33,049 bases of DNA, from positions 1 to 33,049 of IMG/VR virus record IMGVR_UViG_3300034375_002991. The stretch is one strand, 5' to 3'. The notes beneath the pieces are model-generated. The model saw nothing but the letters and a program-made list of their open reading frames with translations. It did no database searches and was not told where the DNA came from. Source of the stretch: a virus. This document shows, one piece after another, positions 1 to 5,867 of the stretch. The position numbers were made by a program, and so were the translations under genes. The first letter of the stretch is position 1. Each line of letters begins with the position of its first letter.

Positions 1-1
1 C

Positions 2-88
2 TCTAAGCAGTCGGTGGTCATGACCAACAAGAAGTTCACCGACTGGGCGATGGCAAACAACTACATGTTCGCTGCGGATAAGAAGTGA
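2..88 (+). CDS. 3' end of a truncated gene
   Basis: An open frame enters from the left edge and ends at TGA 86-88, leaving the last 28 residues, which finish with FAADKK. No domain can be named from so short a tail. The VWA-type peptidase-like protein encoded from 344 belongs to a family that in bacteria is usually paired with an upstream MoxR-type AAA+ ATPase, so this could be the end of such an ATPase. That rests on gene order only. The next ORF starts 9 bases after the stop. Confidence 0.55.
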   Translation, partial: SKQSVVMTNKKFTDWAMANNYMFAADKK

Positions 89-97
89 GGGAGTACG

Positions 98-256
98 ATG
101 GCAAACCCGTTCACTGATGAGATCAAGCAACAGCTTCTTGGTGAGTTTAAGAAGTTAGTGGATGAAGCCGTTGCTAAGGATGGCGTCGATGGGCTGTACC
201 CATACGCACGATGGATAGCCAGTCAGAAACGGAAGAACGCAAGAAAGAAAAATTAG
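98..256 (+). CDS. Small hypothetical protein, 52 aa
   Basis: ATG at 98 follows a GAGGGA Shine-Dalgarno sequence at a good distance and the frame closes at TAG 254-256. The 52-residue product begins MANPFTDEIKQQLLGEF and ends in a lysine- and arginine-rich tail (QKRKNARKKN). The first half looks amphipathic and helical. I do not recognise a family. It lies in the same tight plus-strand series as the truncated gene before it, and its stop codon falls inside the first stem-loop of the leader at 253-325. Coding support is the ribosome site, clean open frame and spacing. Confidence 0.6.
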   Translation: MANPFTDEIKQQLLGEFKKLVDEAVAKDGVDGLYPYARWIASQKRKNARKKN

Positions 257-277
257 GGTTAGCCCGGTTAGCCCTAA
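253..277 (+). repeat. Tandem 9-mer within a TTAGGG/CCCTAA inverted repeat
   Basis: GGTTAGCCC occurs twice in direct succession (257-265 and 266-274), and the block is framed by TTAGGG (253-258) and CCCTAA (272-277), which can pair. The stop codon of the 52-residue ORF is inside it. It is the first of three stem-forming elements in this leader. No U-tract follows, so it is not a standard terminator. Confidence 0.6.
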
Positions 278-280
278 AAA

Positions 281-297
281 GTTAGTGCGGCACTAAC
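281..297. repeat. Dispersed palindrome, copy 1
   Basis: GTTAGTGCGGCACTAAC is a perfect 8+1+8 palindrome followed by AAC. It lies 25 bases after the stop of the 52-residue ORF and 46 bases before the VWA-protein start. Five related copies occur at 2344, 3355, 5482, 8878 and 14014. A symmetric site of this size suits a dimeric DNA-binding protein, but the binder is unknown. Confidence 0.85.
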
Positions 298-300
298 AAC

Positions 301-325
301 GGGGTGCAGGTAGCCCCTGCACCCC
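301..325 (+). promoter_or_regulatory. Strong leader stem-loop upstream of the VWA gene
   Basis: GGGGTGCAGG (301-310) pairs perfectly with CCTGCACCCC (316-325) around a five-base loop TAGCC. The sequence after it is ACAACAACGGAG, with no U-run, so it is not a normal intrinsic terminator. It ends 18 bases before ATG 344, just upstream of the ribosome site. It may be a transcript-processing site, a 5' stabiliser or a translational control element. Confidence 0.55.
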
Positions 326-343
326 ACAACAACGGAGAATAAT

Positions 344-1537
344 ATGTTAGCAATAGGTCAAGAACTCAGTGTCGAGCAGCGGCTCAGTAAGGCCGTGGTC
401 GATATCATGGGCAACCCCAAGTACGTTGCCCTCGCGGGTGTCCTGATGATCGGGGACCGCACAGTGCGCGACGACGTACCGACCGCCGGTACGAATGGTC
501 GTGATGAGATGTACGGCAGGGAATTTGTGGATGGGTTGACTGACCCCGAACTAAGGTTCCTCGTACTGCACGAGTGCTACCACAAACTGTACCGACATCT
601 CACCACGTGGCGGCACTTATATGAGCAAGATGCTCAACTTGCAAACATGGCCTGTGATTATGTCATCAACTGTAAGATCGCAGACGACAACACCGATGGC
701 TTCGCGGTCATGCCCAACGGTGGCCTACTCGACCCCAAGTATCGTGGGTGGGACAGCGCCGCTGTGTACGCCGATCTGCAAAGTCAAGCCGAAAGTGGTG
801 GTGGGGGACTTTCCGCCGGTCAAGCAGCACAGGGTTTCGATGACCACGATTGGGACGGCGCACAGGAACTCACCGCCGACGAGCAACGCGAACTCGCCCG
901 GGATATTGACGAGGCTATACGTCAGGGTGCGTTGATCGCTGGCAAGATGGGGTCCGGTGGCGACCGCGACCTTGAGGAGTTGCTCAAGCCACAAGTTGAC
1001 TGGCGCGAGGTTCTGCGCGAGTTCATCACATCCACTTGCACGGGCAGCGACTACTCGACGTGGCGACGCCCCAACCGCCGGTACATAGCAACGGGTCACT
1101 ACTTACCGTCCGGCATCACCGAGCAGGTTGGCGAGTTGGTCATTGCCATCGACACGTCTGGGTCTATCGGTTCCGCCGAACTCACGCGGTTCTTGTCCGA
1201 GGTCAAGGGTATCTGCGACACGGTACATCCCGAACGTATCCGGTTGTTGTACTGGGACACCGAGGTGTGTGCTGACGAGACATACGACACGCACGAACTC
1301 GACAAGCTAACGTCCAGCACAAAACCCGCTGGCGGTGGCGGTACGAGTGTCGATTGTGTTCCCGAATACATCACCAAGCACAACATCAACGCGCAAGCCG
1401 CTATCGTCCTCACGGACGGGTATCTTTACGGTGGCTGGGGTACATGGTCGATACCGTTGCTGTGGTGCATAATTGACAACGATAACGCCAAGCCCGACTG
1501 CGGCAAGGCCGTCCACGTCAAAGCGAGGGAACTGTGA
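344..1537 (+). CDS. Metallopeptidase-like protein with VWA domain (DUF2201/COG3864 type)
   Basis: This 397-residue protein has the two-part layout of the DUF2201/COG3864 family of predicted metal-dependent peptidases. The N-terminal part carries LHECYH, with the HExxH-like HECYH at residues 76-80, matching the zinc-peptidase motif of the family. A charged linker with a glycine run (about 150-215) follows. The C-terminal part is a VWA-like domain with the metal-coordinating DTSGS at 270-274, a GGGGTS segment near 330-335 and LTDGY near 356-360. In bacteria such proteins work with MoxR AAA+ ATPases in metal insertion or complex remodelling; its role in a phage is unknown. ATG 344 follows a CGGAG site. 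Its stop overlaps the next start (TGATG). Peptidase activity is inferred from the motif only. Confidence 0.85.
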   Translation: MLAIGQELSVEQRLSKAVVDIMGNPKYVALAGVLMIGDRTVRDDVPTAGTNGRDEMYGREFVDGLTDPELRFLVLHECYHKLYRHLTTWRHLYEQDAQLANMACDYVINCKIADDNTDGFAVMPNGGLLDPKYRGWDSAAVYADLQSQAESGGGGLSAGQAAQGFDDHDWDGAQELTADEQRELARDIDEAIRQGALIAGKMGSGGDRDLEELLKPQVDWREVLREFITSTCTGSDYSTWRRPNRRYIATGHYLPSGITEQVGELVIAIDTSGSIGSAELTRFLSEVKGICDTVHPERIRLLYWDTEVCADETYDTHELDKLTSSTKPAGGGGTSVDCVPEYITKHNINAQAAIVLTDGYLYGGWGTWSIPLLWCIIDNDNAKPDCGKAVHVKAREL

Positions 1538-1752
1538 TGACTAAGGGAACTATAATGACTTTTGAAGAATCACTTGCAGTGCTGGAGCAATGGCTGTTCT
1601 TCATTCTTGAGTTAGTGGAAGAAGAACCAGACTTGTTCAATGAACAGGATATCGACGTCCTAGAAAAAACATTTAATTCCGTACATTCAACCCAACACCA
1701 TAACTTCGGGTACAGGGGTGCGGATATAGTTGAGGACATCAAACATGATTGA
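1537..1752 (+). CDS. Small acidic hypothetical protein, 71 aa
   Basis: The start is taken as ATG 1537, which shares one base with the stop of the VWA gene (TGATG) and follows GAGGG at six bases. GTG 1534 and ATG 1555 (behind AAGGGA) are also possible. The product is acidic and helical, with a hydrophobic stretch LEQWLFFILELVEEE, then a polar tail with HSTQHHN. No family is recognised. Its position between the peptidase-like protein and the cell-wall hydrolase, with overlaps on both sides, shows translational coupling. The hydrophobic stretch is too short and too broken by acidic residues to call a membrane segment or holin with confidence. Confidence 0.65.
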   Translation: MTKGTIMTFEESLAVLEQWLFFILELVEEEPDLFNEQDIDVLEKTFNSVHSTQHHNFGYRGADIVEDIKHD

Positions 1753-2167
1753 AGGTTTAGCTTGTCTGGCTCTCGCCGTGTATTTCGAGGCACGGGGGGA
1801 GCCGGTGGCGGGACAACTCGCGGTGGCACAGGTTGTTATCAACCGAGCTAGATCCACCAAGTTCCCCGACACACCGTGTGAAGTTGTCAAGCAAGGTCCA
1901 ACCTATAAAGGGTCTGGGCATCCGGTAAAGCATAAGTGTCAGTTCAGTTTCTGGTGCGACGGCAAGCCGGAGATCATCCACGACCACCAAGCATGGCAGA
2001 CCGCCGAGGAGGTAGCGAAAGCCGCCATGCAGACATCGCTCGACATCACCGAGGGTTCCACGTTCTACCACGCAACGACAGTGGACCCGAAGTGGCGATA
2101 CACTAAGACTTTCACCGTCCGGTTAGGACAACACATCTTTTACAAGGAGAATAGAGATGGAGAGTAA
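1745..2167 (+). CDS. Cell wall hydrolase, SleB type (Hydrolase_2), likely endolysin
   Basis: The 140-residue protein matches the SleB/CwlJ cell-wall hydrolase family (Hydrolase_2, PF07486). It opens with ALAVYFEARGEPVAGQLAVA, the family signature containing the conserved glutamate in EARGE, followed by QVVINRA, the QFSFWCDG motif and a C-terminal block with FYHATTVDPKW. SleB is a lytic transglycosylase acting on peptidoglycan. Here it most likely serves as the phage endolysin or a virion-associated wall hydrolase. There is no clear signal peptide, although the first 15 residues are hydrophobic. ATG 1745 was preferred over TTG 1730 because TTGAGGA lies correctly upstream. It overlaps the previous gene by 8 bases and the next by 11. 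No obvious holin is adjacent. Confidence 0.9.
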   Translation: MIEGLACLALAVYFEARGEPVAGQLAVAQVVINRARSTKFPDTPCEVVKQGPTYKGSGHPVKHKCQFSFWCDGKPEIIHDHQAWQTAEEVAKAAMQTSLDITEGSTFYHATTVDPKWRYTKTFTVRLGQHIFYKENRDGE

Positions 2168-2348
2168 AGAGATAACCGTTGCCAAGGCACAGGAGATCAC
2201 GAAGGACTGGTCCGAGGCTTGCCGTTGGGTGGAACACGCGATCAATCGTGAAGCTGAACGACTTATGCAGGAGGGTGAGTACAAACCCGACGCGTTCCTA
2301 AAGGCCGAAACCCTACGCGCAGCGTGGAAACGTGTGCAGCACGGTTAG
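2157..2348 (+). CDS. Small hypothetical protein, 63 aa
   Basis: ATG 2157 lies inside the end of the hydrolase gene behind an AAGGAGA site. The 63-residue product begins MESKEITVAKAQEITKDWSE, is strongly charged and predicted helical, and has no cysteines or membrane segment. I do not recognise a family. Its TAG stop (2346-2348) is formed by bases of palindrome copy 2 (GTTAG), so the end of the coding sequence and the repeat are fused. Confidence 0.7.
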   Translation: MESKEITVAKAQEITKDWSEACRWVEHAINREAERLMQEGEYKPDAFLKAETLRAAWKRVQHG

Positions 2349-2360
2349 TGCCGCACTAAC
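2344..2360. repeat. Dispersed palindrome, copy 2, overlapping a stop codon
   Basis: GTTAGTGCCGCACTAAC is a perfect 8+1+8 palindrome followed by AAAAC. Its TAG is the stop codon of the upstream 63-residue gene. Only 18 bases separate it from ATG 2379, and the ribosome site AAGGAGAAC lies directly after it. It differs from copy 1 only at the central base. Confidence 0.85.
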
Positions 2361-2378
2361 AAAACAAGGAGAACTAAG

Positions 2379-3359
2379 ATGAATTATTATTACTACTTTG
2401 GGATAAACAGCTTTGCTGACGCAGAGGCTAGGTACAACTCAGTCAAACCCATCCGTGGGTCAGATGACATACGCCCGATTGGAGACAGGCGACGTAAGTG
2501 GGAGCGCATACACAAATTCTCGCGTAATTGCTACGGCCTGTTCGACGGCGGGGTAGGCGACCCAAAGACCGAAGGGTGGAATCATCGTGGTTTGGGTGTA
2601 ACCGACGCCGAGGCCAAAAGCATGGCCCCCGTGCTGTGGTGGCGTGACAAATACGGTTCCGATCATGTCCGTTTCCGAAACGAGACAGGTAGTGGCGCAC
2701 ACACCAGCAGGTATAAGTTCCTCCACAGGGCCATGCCTGCTGGGCTGTCCTTCCTCGTAGACAACGGTAAACAGTTCATAGTGTACGGCGGGGAGAAGTA
2801 TTTTCTCGCGAAAGGCACTCGTGTCCCCTACGATTGGCTGGACGCTAACGCTAATCTTTGGCTTCGACGTTGTGGTTCACCGACTACCATTGACGACGGT
2901 GTGGCAATCGCCTTCGTACGATTTGCTGAATACACGCGTGGTTGGAAGTTCGACGGTGGCGGCAAGGATATACCGCAGCCACCCCGCACGTTGGTCGATA
3001 CTAAGACCAAGGCAAAGCATAAAGAAGATATCCAGCAGTTCTGGGATTGGCTCTGTGTGACGGCCCCAATGCTCCCCGTTAATGACTGGGCGTACCTACG
3101 GGACAAAGCGGCAGAGTTGCGTGGATACACACAGAGCGTTGTGGGTGTGGACAATCTTGAAATGGGGAGGGTTACTTTGCCAGAGGTTGCTTTACAAATC
3201 ATAATGGATTATAATAGTCCTTTAAGAGTTAACATGGCTGTGGAGTTCCTTAAACGTTCTGACATGACAAGTGTACAGACAGAAGCAGACGCAAAGAAAG
3301 TCCGCAGTCAGTACAACCGCTGGATCAACAAGACCCTCGGCTTCAACAAAACTTGTTAG
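2379..3359 (+). CDS. Hypothetical protein, 326 aa
   Basis: ATG 2379 follows AAGGAGAAC. The soluble 326-residue protein opens with an unusual tyrosine run (MNYYYYFGIN). It has a basic stretch IGDRRRKWERIHKF near residue 35, several tryptophans and a lysine-rich C-terminus. Segments such as FLVDNGKQFIVYGGEKYFL suggest a beta-rich core. I cannot place it in a family. It and the next gene have the same upstream arrangement (palindrome, then AAGGAGAAC, then ATG), which suggests shared control. Its own TAG stop is formed by palindrome copy 3. Confidence 0.8.
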   Translation: MNYYYYFGINSFADAEARYNSVKPIRGSDDIRPIGDRRRKWERIHKFSRNCYGLFDGGVGDPKTEGWNHRGLGVTDAEAKSMAPVLWWRDKYGSDHVRFRNETGSGAHTSRYKFLHRAMPAGLSFLVDNGKQFIVYGGEKYFLAKGTRVPYDWLDANANLWLRRCGSPTTIDDGVAIAFVRFAEYTRGWKFDGGGKDIPQPPRTLVDTKTKAKHKEDIQQFWDWLCVTAPMLPVNDWAYLRDKAAELRGYTQSVVGVDNLEMGRVTLPEVALQIIMDYNSPLRVNMAVEFLKRSDMTSVQTEADAKKVRSQYNRWINKTLGFNKTC

Positions 3360-3371
3360 TGCGACACTAAC
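3355..3371. repeat. Dispersed palindrome, copy 3, overlapping a stop codon
   Basis: GTTAGTGCGACACTAAC has 7+3+7 symmetry and is followed by AAACC. TAG 3357-3359 is the stop of the 326-residue gene. Twenty-two bases separate it from ATG 3394, with AAAGGAGAAC between. The arrangement repeats that of copy 2. Confidence 0.85.
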
Positions 3372-3393
3372 AAACCAACAAAGGAGAACTACA

Positions 3394-4236
3394 ATGGCTT
3401 ACAAATATATAGAAACCTCGGAACTAAAGGATGTTGAGGAGGGGACTTCCCTTGACCCCTTTGCTAAGTGCGCGTTGGAGTTCGCACTCGCAGCGACTCG
3501 TTCGCTTCGATGCAAGGTCGGTGTACCACGCAACCACACGCCCGGTCGGCATTATTACCTGTACGATGATGACTGTCCCGTAGCCTATGCTCGGGTTGGT
3601 CATGCCGCCACGCAGGGCACCAACTCTGACAACTTCTATTACGTCCACTCACCCGCCGTGAACAACGAGCGTTACGCTGATTATAACGACAATCGGCACA
3701 TGACCATGACCAAGAGTTTCGACAAGGCTCTACAGAATGTACGGCGGTACGTGCGTCGGCCCAACCTGCTGGCGCTTGCCAATCACTACTGGGGTTCTGT
3801 TGCTATGAAGAACTTCAGTAGCGAGACTAGCGAGGAGAGACAGGGGGTCGCTTCAAAGGCACGTGCCATATCGACTGAAGACGCGACGTTGCTTGAACTG
3901 GAGCACCTCTACCGTTCGGGCTACGAGTTTACGGTCGCTACCCTCGCTGAACGTGTACGTGAATGGATAGCAGTAAAGGACGAGGCTGCGATCTCATCTA
4001 GGGATCGCACTATGGATGTGGTGTTTGTGCACTTCAAACCAGACGGATCGCACCAAGCCTGTAGATTCCGAAAGGATATATGGCACACCATTGAGGCCGA
4101 AGACGCGACGGTGCTGGAAGACCTACCAGAACCCGTGACTCAGCGAGTGGCAGCTTTAACCATCTGTGAGGACAAGTCTCATGTTGATCTTGTCGGAACA
4201 CGAATTGCTAACAATTGTTTCTTCGTTTATGCGTAA
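3394..4236 (+). CDS. Hypothetical protein, 280 aa
   Basis: The frame is open further upstream, but ATG 3394 is chosen because AAAGGAGAAC lies just before it, as in the preceding gene. The 280-residue protein begins MAYKYIETSELKDVEEG. It has a histidine- and tyrosine-rich middle (RHYYLYDDDCPVAYARVGH), a basic segment near NVRRYVRRPNLLALANHYWG and a C-terminal part with VVFVHFKPDG. No family is recognised, and there is no signal peptide or membrane segment. It lies in the unknown-function cluster between the lysis-type gene and the tRNA. Confidence 0.8.
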   Translation: MAYKYIETSELKDVEEGTSLDPFAKCALEFALAATRSLRCKVGVPRNHTPGRHYYLYDDDCPVAYARVGHAATQGTNSDNFYYVHSPAVNNERYADYNDNRHMTMTKSFDKALQNVRRYVRRPNLLALANHYWGSVAMKNFSSETSEERQGVASKARAISTEDATLLELEHLYRSGYEFTVATLAERVREWIAVKDEAAISSRDRTMDVVFVHFKPDGSHQACRFRKDIWHTIEAEDATVLEDLPEPVTQRVAALTICEDKSHVDLVGTRIANNCFFVYA

Positions 4237-4483
4237 GAGACGGCCCGATACTGTTTATCGTGTTGTTCTAAATGATGAAACTAAACTTGTTCACGTTATA
4301 AGTTTTGGTATGGAGAAGGTTGAAGTTTCATCAGAACAGGTGTATAATAGTGTCAACGACCTACCGAAATGGATGCAAGAGGGGGTCGCGCTTCTGATGA
4401 TGACGAGCGCGAAACCCCCCACCGACGAGGTAGATGGTGTCGGAAGGAGAATAGACGAAACAACTTATTGGCTATACGGCTAA
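4181..4483 (+). CDS. Small hypothetical protein, 100 aa
   Basis: Start ATG 4181 follows GAGGACA at about eight bases and overlaps the end of the previous gene by 56 bases. An alternative is ATG 4229 (MRKRRPDTVYRVV), with an 8-base overlap but no ribosome site. The product contains YRVVLNDETKLVHVISFG, which reads as paired beta strands, then a helical segment and a polar tail ending WLYG. No family is recognised. A UUCG-capped hairpin follows its stop. Confidence 0.65.
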   Translation: MLILSEHELLTIVSSFMRKRRPDTVYRVVLNDETKLVHVISFGMEKVEVSSEQVYNSVNDLPKWMQEGVALLMMTSAKPPTDEVDGVGRRIDETTYWLYG

Positions 4484-4485
4484 CA

Positions 4486-4507
4486 GGCTGGGGCTTCGGC
4501 CTCGGCC
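4486..4507 (+). promoter_or_regulatory. UUCG-capped stem-loop between genes
   Basis: GGCTGGGGC (4486-4494) pairs with GCCTCGGCC (4499-4507), allowing two G-U pairs, around a TTCG tetraloop. That makes a nine-pair stem of high stability. The following bases are ACAACTTCGGGAG, not a U-run. It starts three bases after the stop of the 100-residue gene and ends 16 before ATG 4524. It may be a weak terminator, a 3'-end protector or a processing site. Confidence 0.55.
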
Positions 4508-4523
4508 ACAACTTCGGGAGAAT

Positions 4524-5048
4524 ATGGTGAACATCTTTTATCTTGACAGGGAACCCCTGTCTGCCGCCAGAGCGCACTGCGACAAGCACTGCGTTAAGAT
4601 GATACTGGAGACGGCACAACTTCTCAGCACAGCGCATCGTGAGTTAGACGGCGACGAGTACGCTGACGCACATGGTCTGTATAAGGCCACACACAAGAAC
4701 CACCCGAGTGCCGTTTGGGTACGCGAGAGCGCCGCGAACTATCGTTGGGCGCACCAACTGCTTGTCGAACTGTGCGGTCAGTACGGATACCGCTACGGCA
4801 AGACCCACAAAACCGAGCAGCTCGTCGAGTCGCTTTCCTACCCGCCCTCTAACATCCCAACAGATACCGCGTTCACCGAGCCGCCGCAGTGTATGCCGGA
4901 CGAGTACAAGCGTAGTGATGCAGTGGATGCCTACCGTGCCTACTATCACGGCGATAAGGCTGGCTTTGCGGAGTGGCGGCACAGCAACCCACCAGTGTGG
5001 TGGGTGAGGGAGGACCGAAGCCAACCCCGCCGCGTCCGTGGTGTTTAG
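4524..5048 (+). CDS. Phage protein of unknown function with HCDKH motif, 174 aa
   Basis: ATG 4524 follows CGGGAGAAT. The 174-residue protein starts MVNIFYLDREPLSAARAHCD and continues KHCVKMILETAQLLSTAHREL. I recall this opening from many aquatic phage proteins annotated only as hypothetical. Visible conserved-looking elements are HCDKHCVK (about residues 18-25), KNHPSAVWVRESAANYRW in the middle and YGYRYGKTH (about 92-100). Clustered histidines, cysteines and acidic residues could bind a metal or form an enzyme centre, but no reaction can be assigned. The C-terminus ends in a proline- and arginine-rich tail. Confidence 0.8.
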   Translation: MVNIFYLDREPLSAARAHCDKHCVKMILETAQLLSTAHRELDGDEYADAHGLYKATHKNHPSAVWVRESAANYRWAHQLLVELCGQYGYRYGKTHKTEQLVESLSYPPSNIPTDTAFTEPPQCMPDEYKRSDAVDAYRAYYHGDKAGFAEWRHSNPPVWWVREDRSQPRRVRGV

Positions 5049-5062
5049 CTAAGAGAACCAAC

Positions 5063-5386
5063 ATGACACAAGGCAAAAAATCCACCATCACCGGAAAAGC
5101 GAACCGTTACATCGTGGGAAAAGCGAACCGCTACATCGTGTTCCGCTTTCTCAAGAAGTACATGAAGCAGCACCTAGAATGCCCGACGCCCATGCAGGTT
5201 GCCGAGGAGACAGGGCTGCACCGCGCAACGGTCACATACCACATGCAGGGCCTCCGCGGTGCTGCGGGCCTTCCCGTCCCGATCCCGAGCCACTGGTCCA
5301 ACGCCGCCCGCAAGCGGTGGGAAGACGGGGCGCACGACGACAAGTACGAACCGAAGGACTTGGTGTCTCTCATCGGAGATTCCTGA
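5063..5386 (+). CDS. Winged-helix/HTH-like DNA-binding protein, 107 aa
   Basis: ATG 5063 is preceded by AAGAGAA; the frame is open further upstream but lacks a better site. The 107-residue protein has a helix-turn-helix pattern in PTPMQVAEETGLHRATVTYH (about residues 43-62), typical of a winged helix in which the TVTYH segment would be the recognition helix. The N-terminal part contains a perfect tandem octapeptide (GKANRYIV twice) from a 24-bp duplication at 5093-5140. It is probably a small transcription regulator. It stands at the head of the regulatory patch that also holds the tRNA and the XRE gene. Confidence 0.7.
   Translation: MTQGKKSTITGKANRYIVGKANRYIVFRFLKKYMKQHLECPTPMQVAEETGLHRATVTYHMQGLRGAAGLPVPIPSHWSNAARKRWEDGAHDDKYEPKDLVSLIGDS
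5093..5140 (+). repeat. 24-bp tandem duplication inside the HTH gene
   Basis: GGAAAAGCGAACCGTTACAT plus CGTG (5093-5116) is repeated at 5117-5140 with one T-to-C change. The change is synonymous, so both copies read GKANRYIV. Near identity suggests a recent slippage event. Confidence 0.9.
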
Positions 5387-5457
5387 TGCCGAAGAATAGA
5401 GACCTAATCCAACGGCTCTACATCTATGGGCATGGCGGAGTTCGAGTGCGCCCATGA
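5386..5457 (+). CDS. Possible very small protein, 23 aa
   Basis: ATG 5386 shares a base with the preceding stop (TGATG) and has GGAG eight bases upstream. It encodes MPKNRDLIQRLYIYGHGGVR plus VRP and stops at TGA 5455-5457. The coupling and ribosome site match other genes here, but the length is too short to support coding by itself. It precedes palindrome copy 4 by 24 bases. Confidence 0.4.
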   Translation: MPKNRDLIQRLYIYGHGGVRVRP

Positions 5458-5481
5458 GATGTTTACCGAAGCCGATGTCGT

Positions 5482-5498
5482 GTTAGTGCGACACTAAC
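5482..5498. repeat. Dispersed palindrome, copy 4, next to tRNA-Leu
   Basis: GTTAGTGCGACACTAAC, identical to copy 3, ends three bases before the 5' end of the tRNA at 5502 and is followed by AAAG. This is the copy nearest to the XRE-type gene, whose start is about 120 bases downstream. Confidence 0.85.
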
Positions 5499-5501
5499 AA
5501 A

Positions 5502-5586
5502 GCGGGTGTGGTGAAATTGGTAAACACAAGAGACTTAAAATCTCTCGGCTTCGGCTTTGCCGGTTCAAGTCCGGCCACCCGCACCA
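5502..5586 (+). tRNA. tRNA-Leu, anticodon TAA
   Basis: The sequence folds as a class II tRNA. The acceptor stem is GCGGGTG (5502-5508) with CACCCGC (5576-5582), then discriminator A and an encoded CCA (5584-5586). The anticodon stem is AGAGA/TCTCT around the seven-base loop CTTAAAA, giving anticodon TAA, which reads TTA leucine codons. A long variable arm with a GGC-TTCG-GCT mini-hairpin marks leucine, and the T arm is GCCGG-TTCAAGT-CCGGC. Encoded CCA indicates a gene acquired from or adapted to a bacterium that encodes it. It may supplement decoding of a codon rare in the host. It could also mark a former attachment site, but no integrase is visible. Confidence 0.96.
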
Positions 5587-5618
5587 AACATGAAACCAGT
5601 TACTACGGAGAAGCGGCG

Positions 5619-5867
5619 TTGAGTTTAACAAAACTAATAAGGGATATGCGACGGGAGAAGAAACTCTCGCAGGAGGATTTAGCCGACGTGGCCGGGGTGC
5701 ACAGAAACACAATAGGCCGGATGGAAACCGGCGAGGATGTAATGCTGAGTGTGTTTGAGCGTGTAGCTGATGCACTTGGCTACGAAGTTGAACTCTTACC
5801 AACGGAGATTACCAGTGAGCAAAACGAGGTTGCACACGACAAAAAAGCAGTTCGAGGACGCACATGA
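5619..5867 (+). CDS. XRE/Cro-family HTH transcription regulator, 82 aa
   Basis: The protein is a compact Cro/C1-type helix-turn-helix (HTH_3-like): IRDMRREKKLSQEDLADVAG, then VHRNTIGRMETGEDVMLSVF and ERVADALGYEVELLP. The pattern LSQEDLADVAGVHRNTIGRME holds the two HTH helices. The frame is open back through the tRNA, but that part is only the translation of the tRNA. The best start is TTG 5619 with ACGGAG eight bases upstream; ATG 5646 would remove part of the first helix. It is the strongest candidate in the window for a dimeric repressor that could read a symmetric operator, and palindrome copy 4 lies just upstream. That link is inference. Confidence 0.85.
   Translation: MSLTKLIRDMRREKKLSQEDLADVAGVHRNTIGRMETGEDVMLSVFERVADALGYEVELLPTEITSEQNEVAHDKKAVRGRT

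Noticed and set aside
1745-2167. Reading the SleB-type gene as a spore germination protein
   Set aside because: The family is common as phage endolysin and no spore gene is present; the context is a phage operon.
5508-5618. Upstream extension of the XRE gene frame, beginning MVKLVNTRDLKSLGFG
   Set aside because: This is the translation of the tRNA-Leu itself, a frequent annotation error; the real start is TTG 5619 or ATG 5646.
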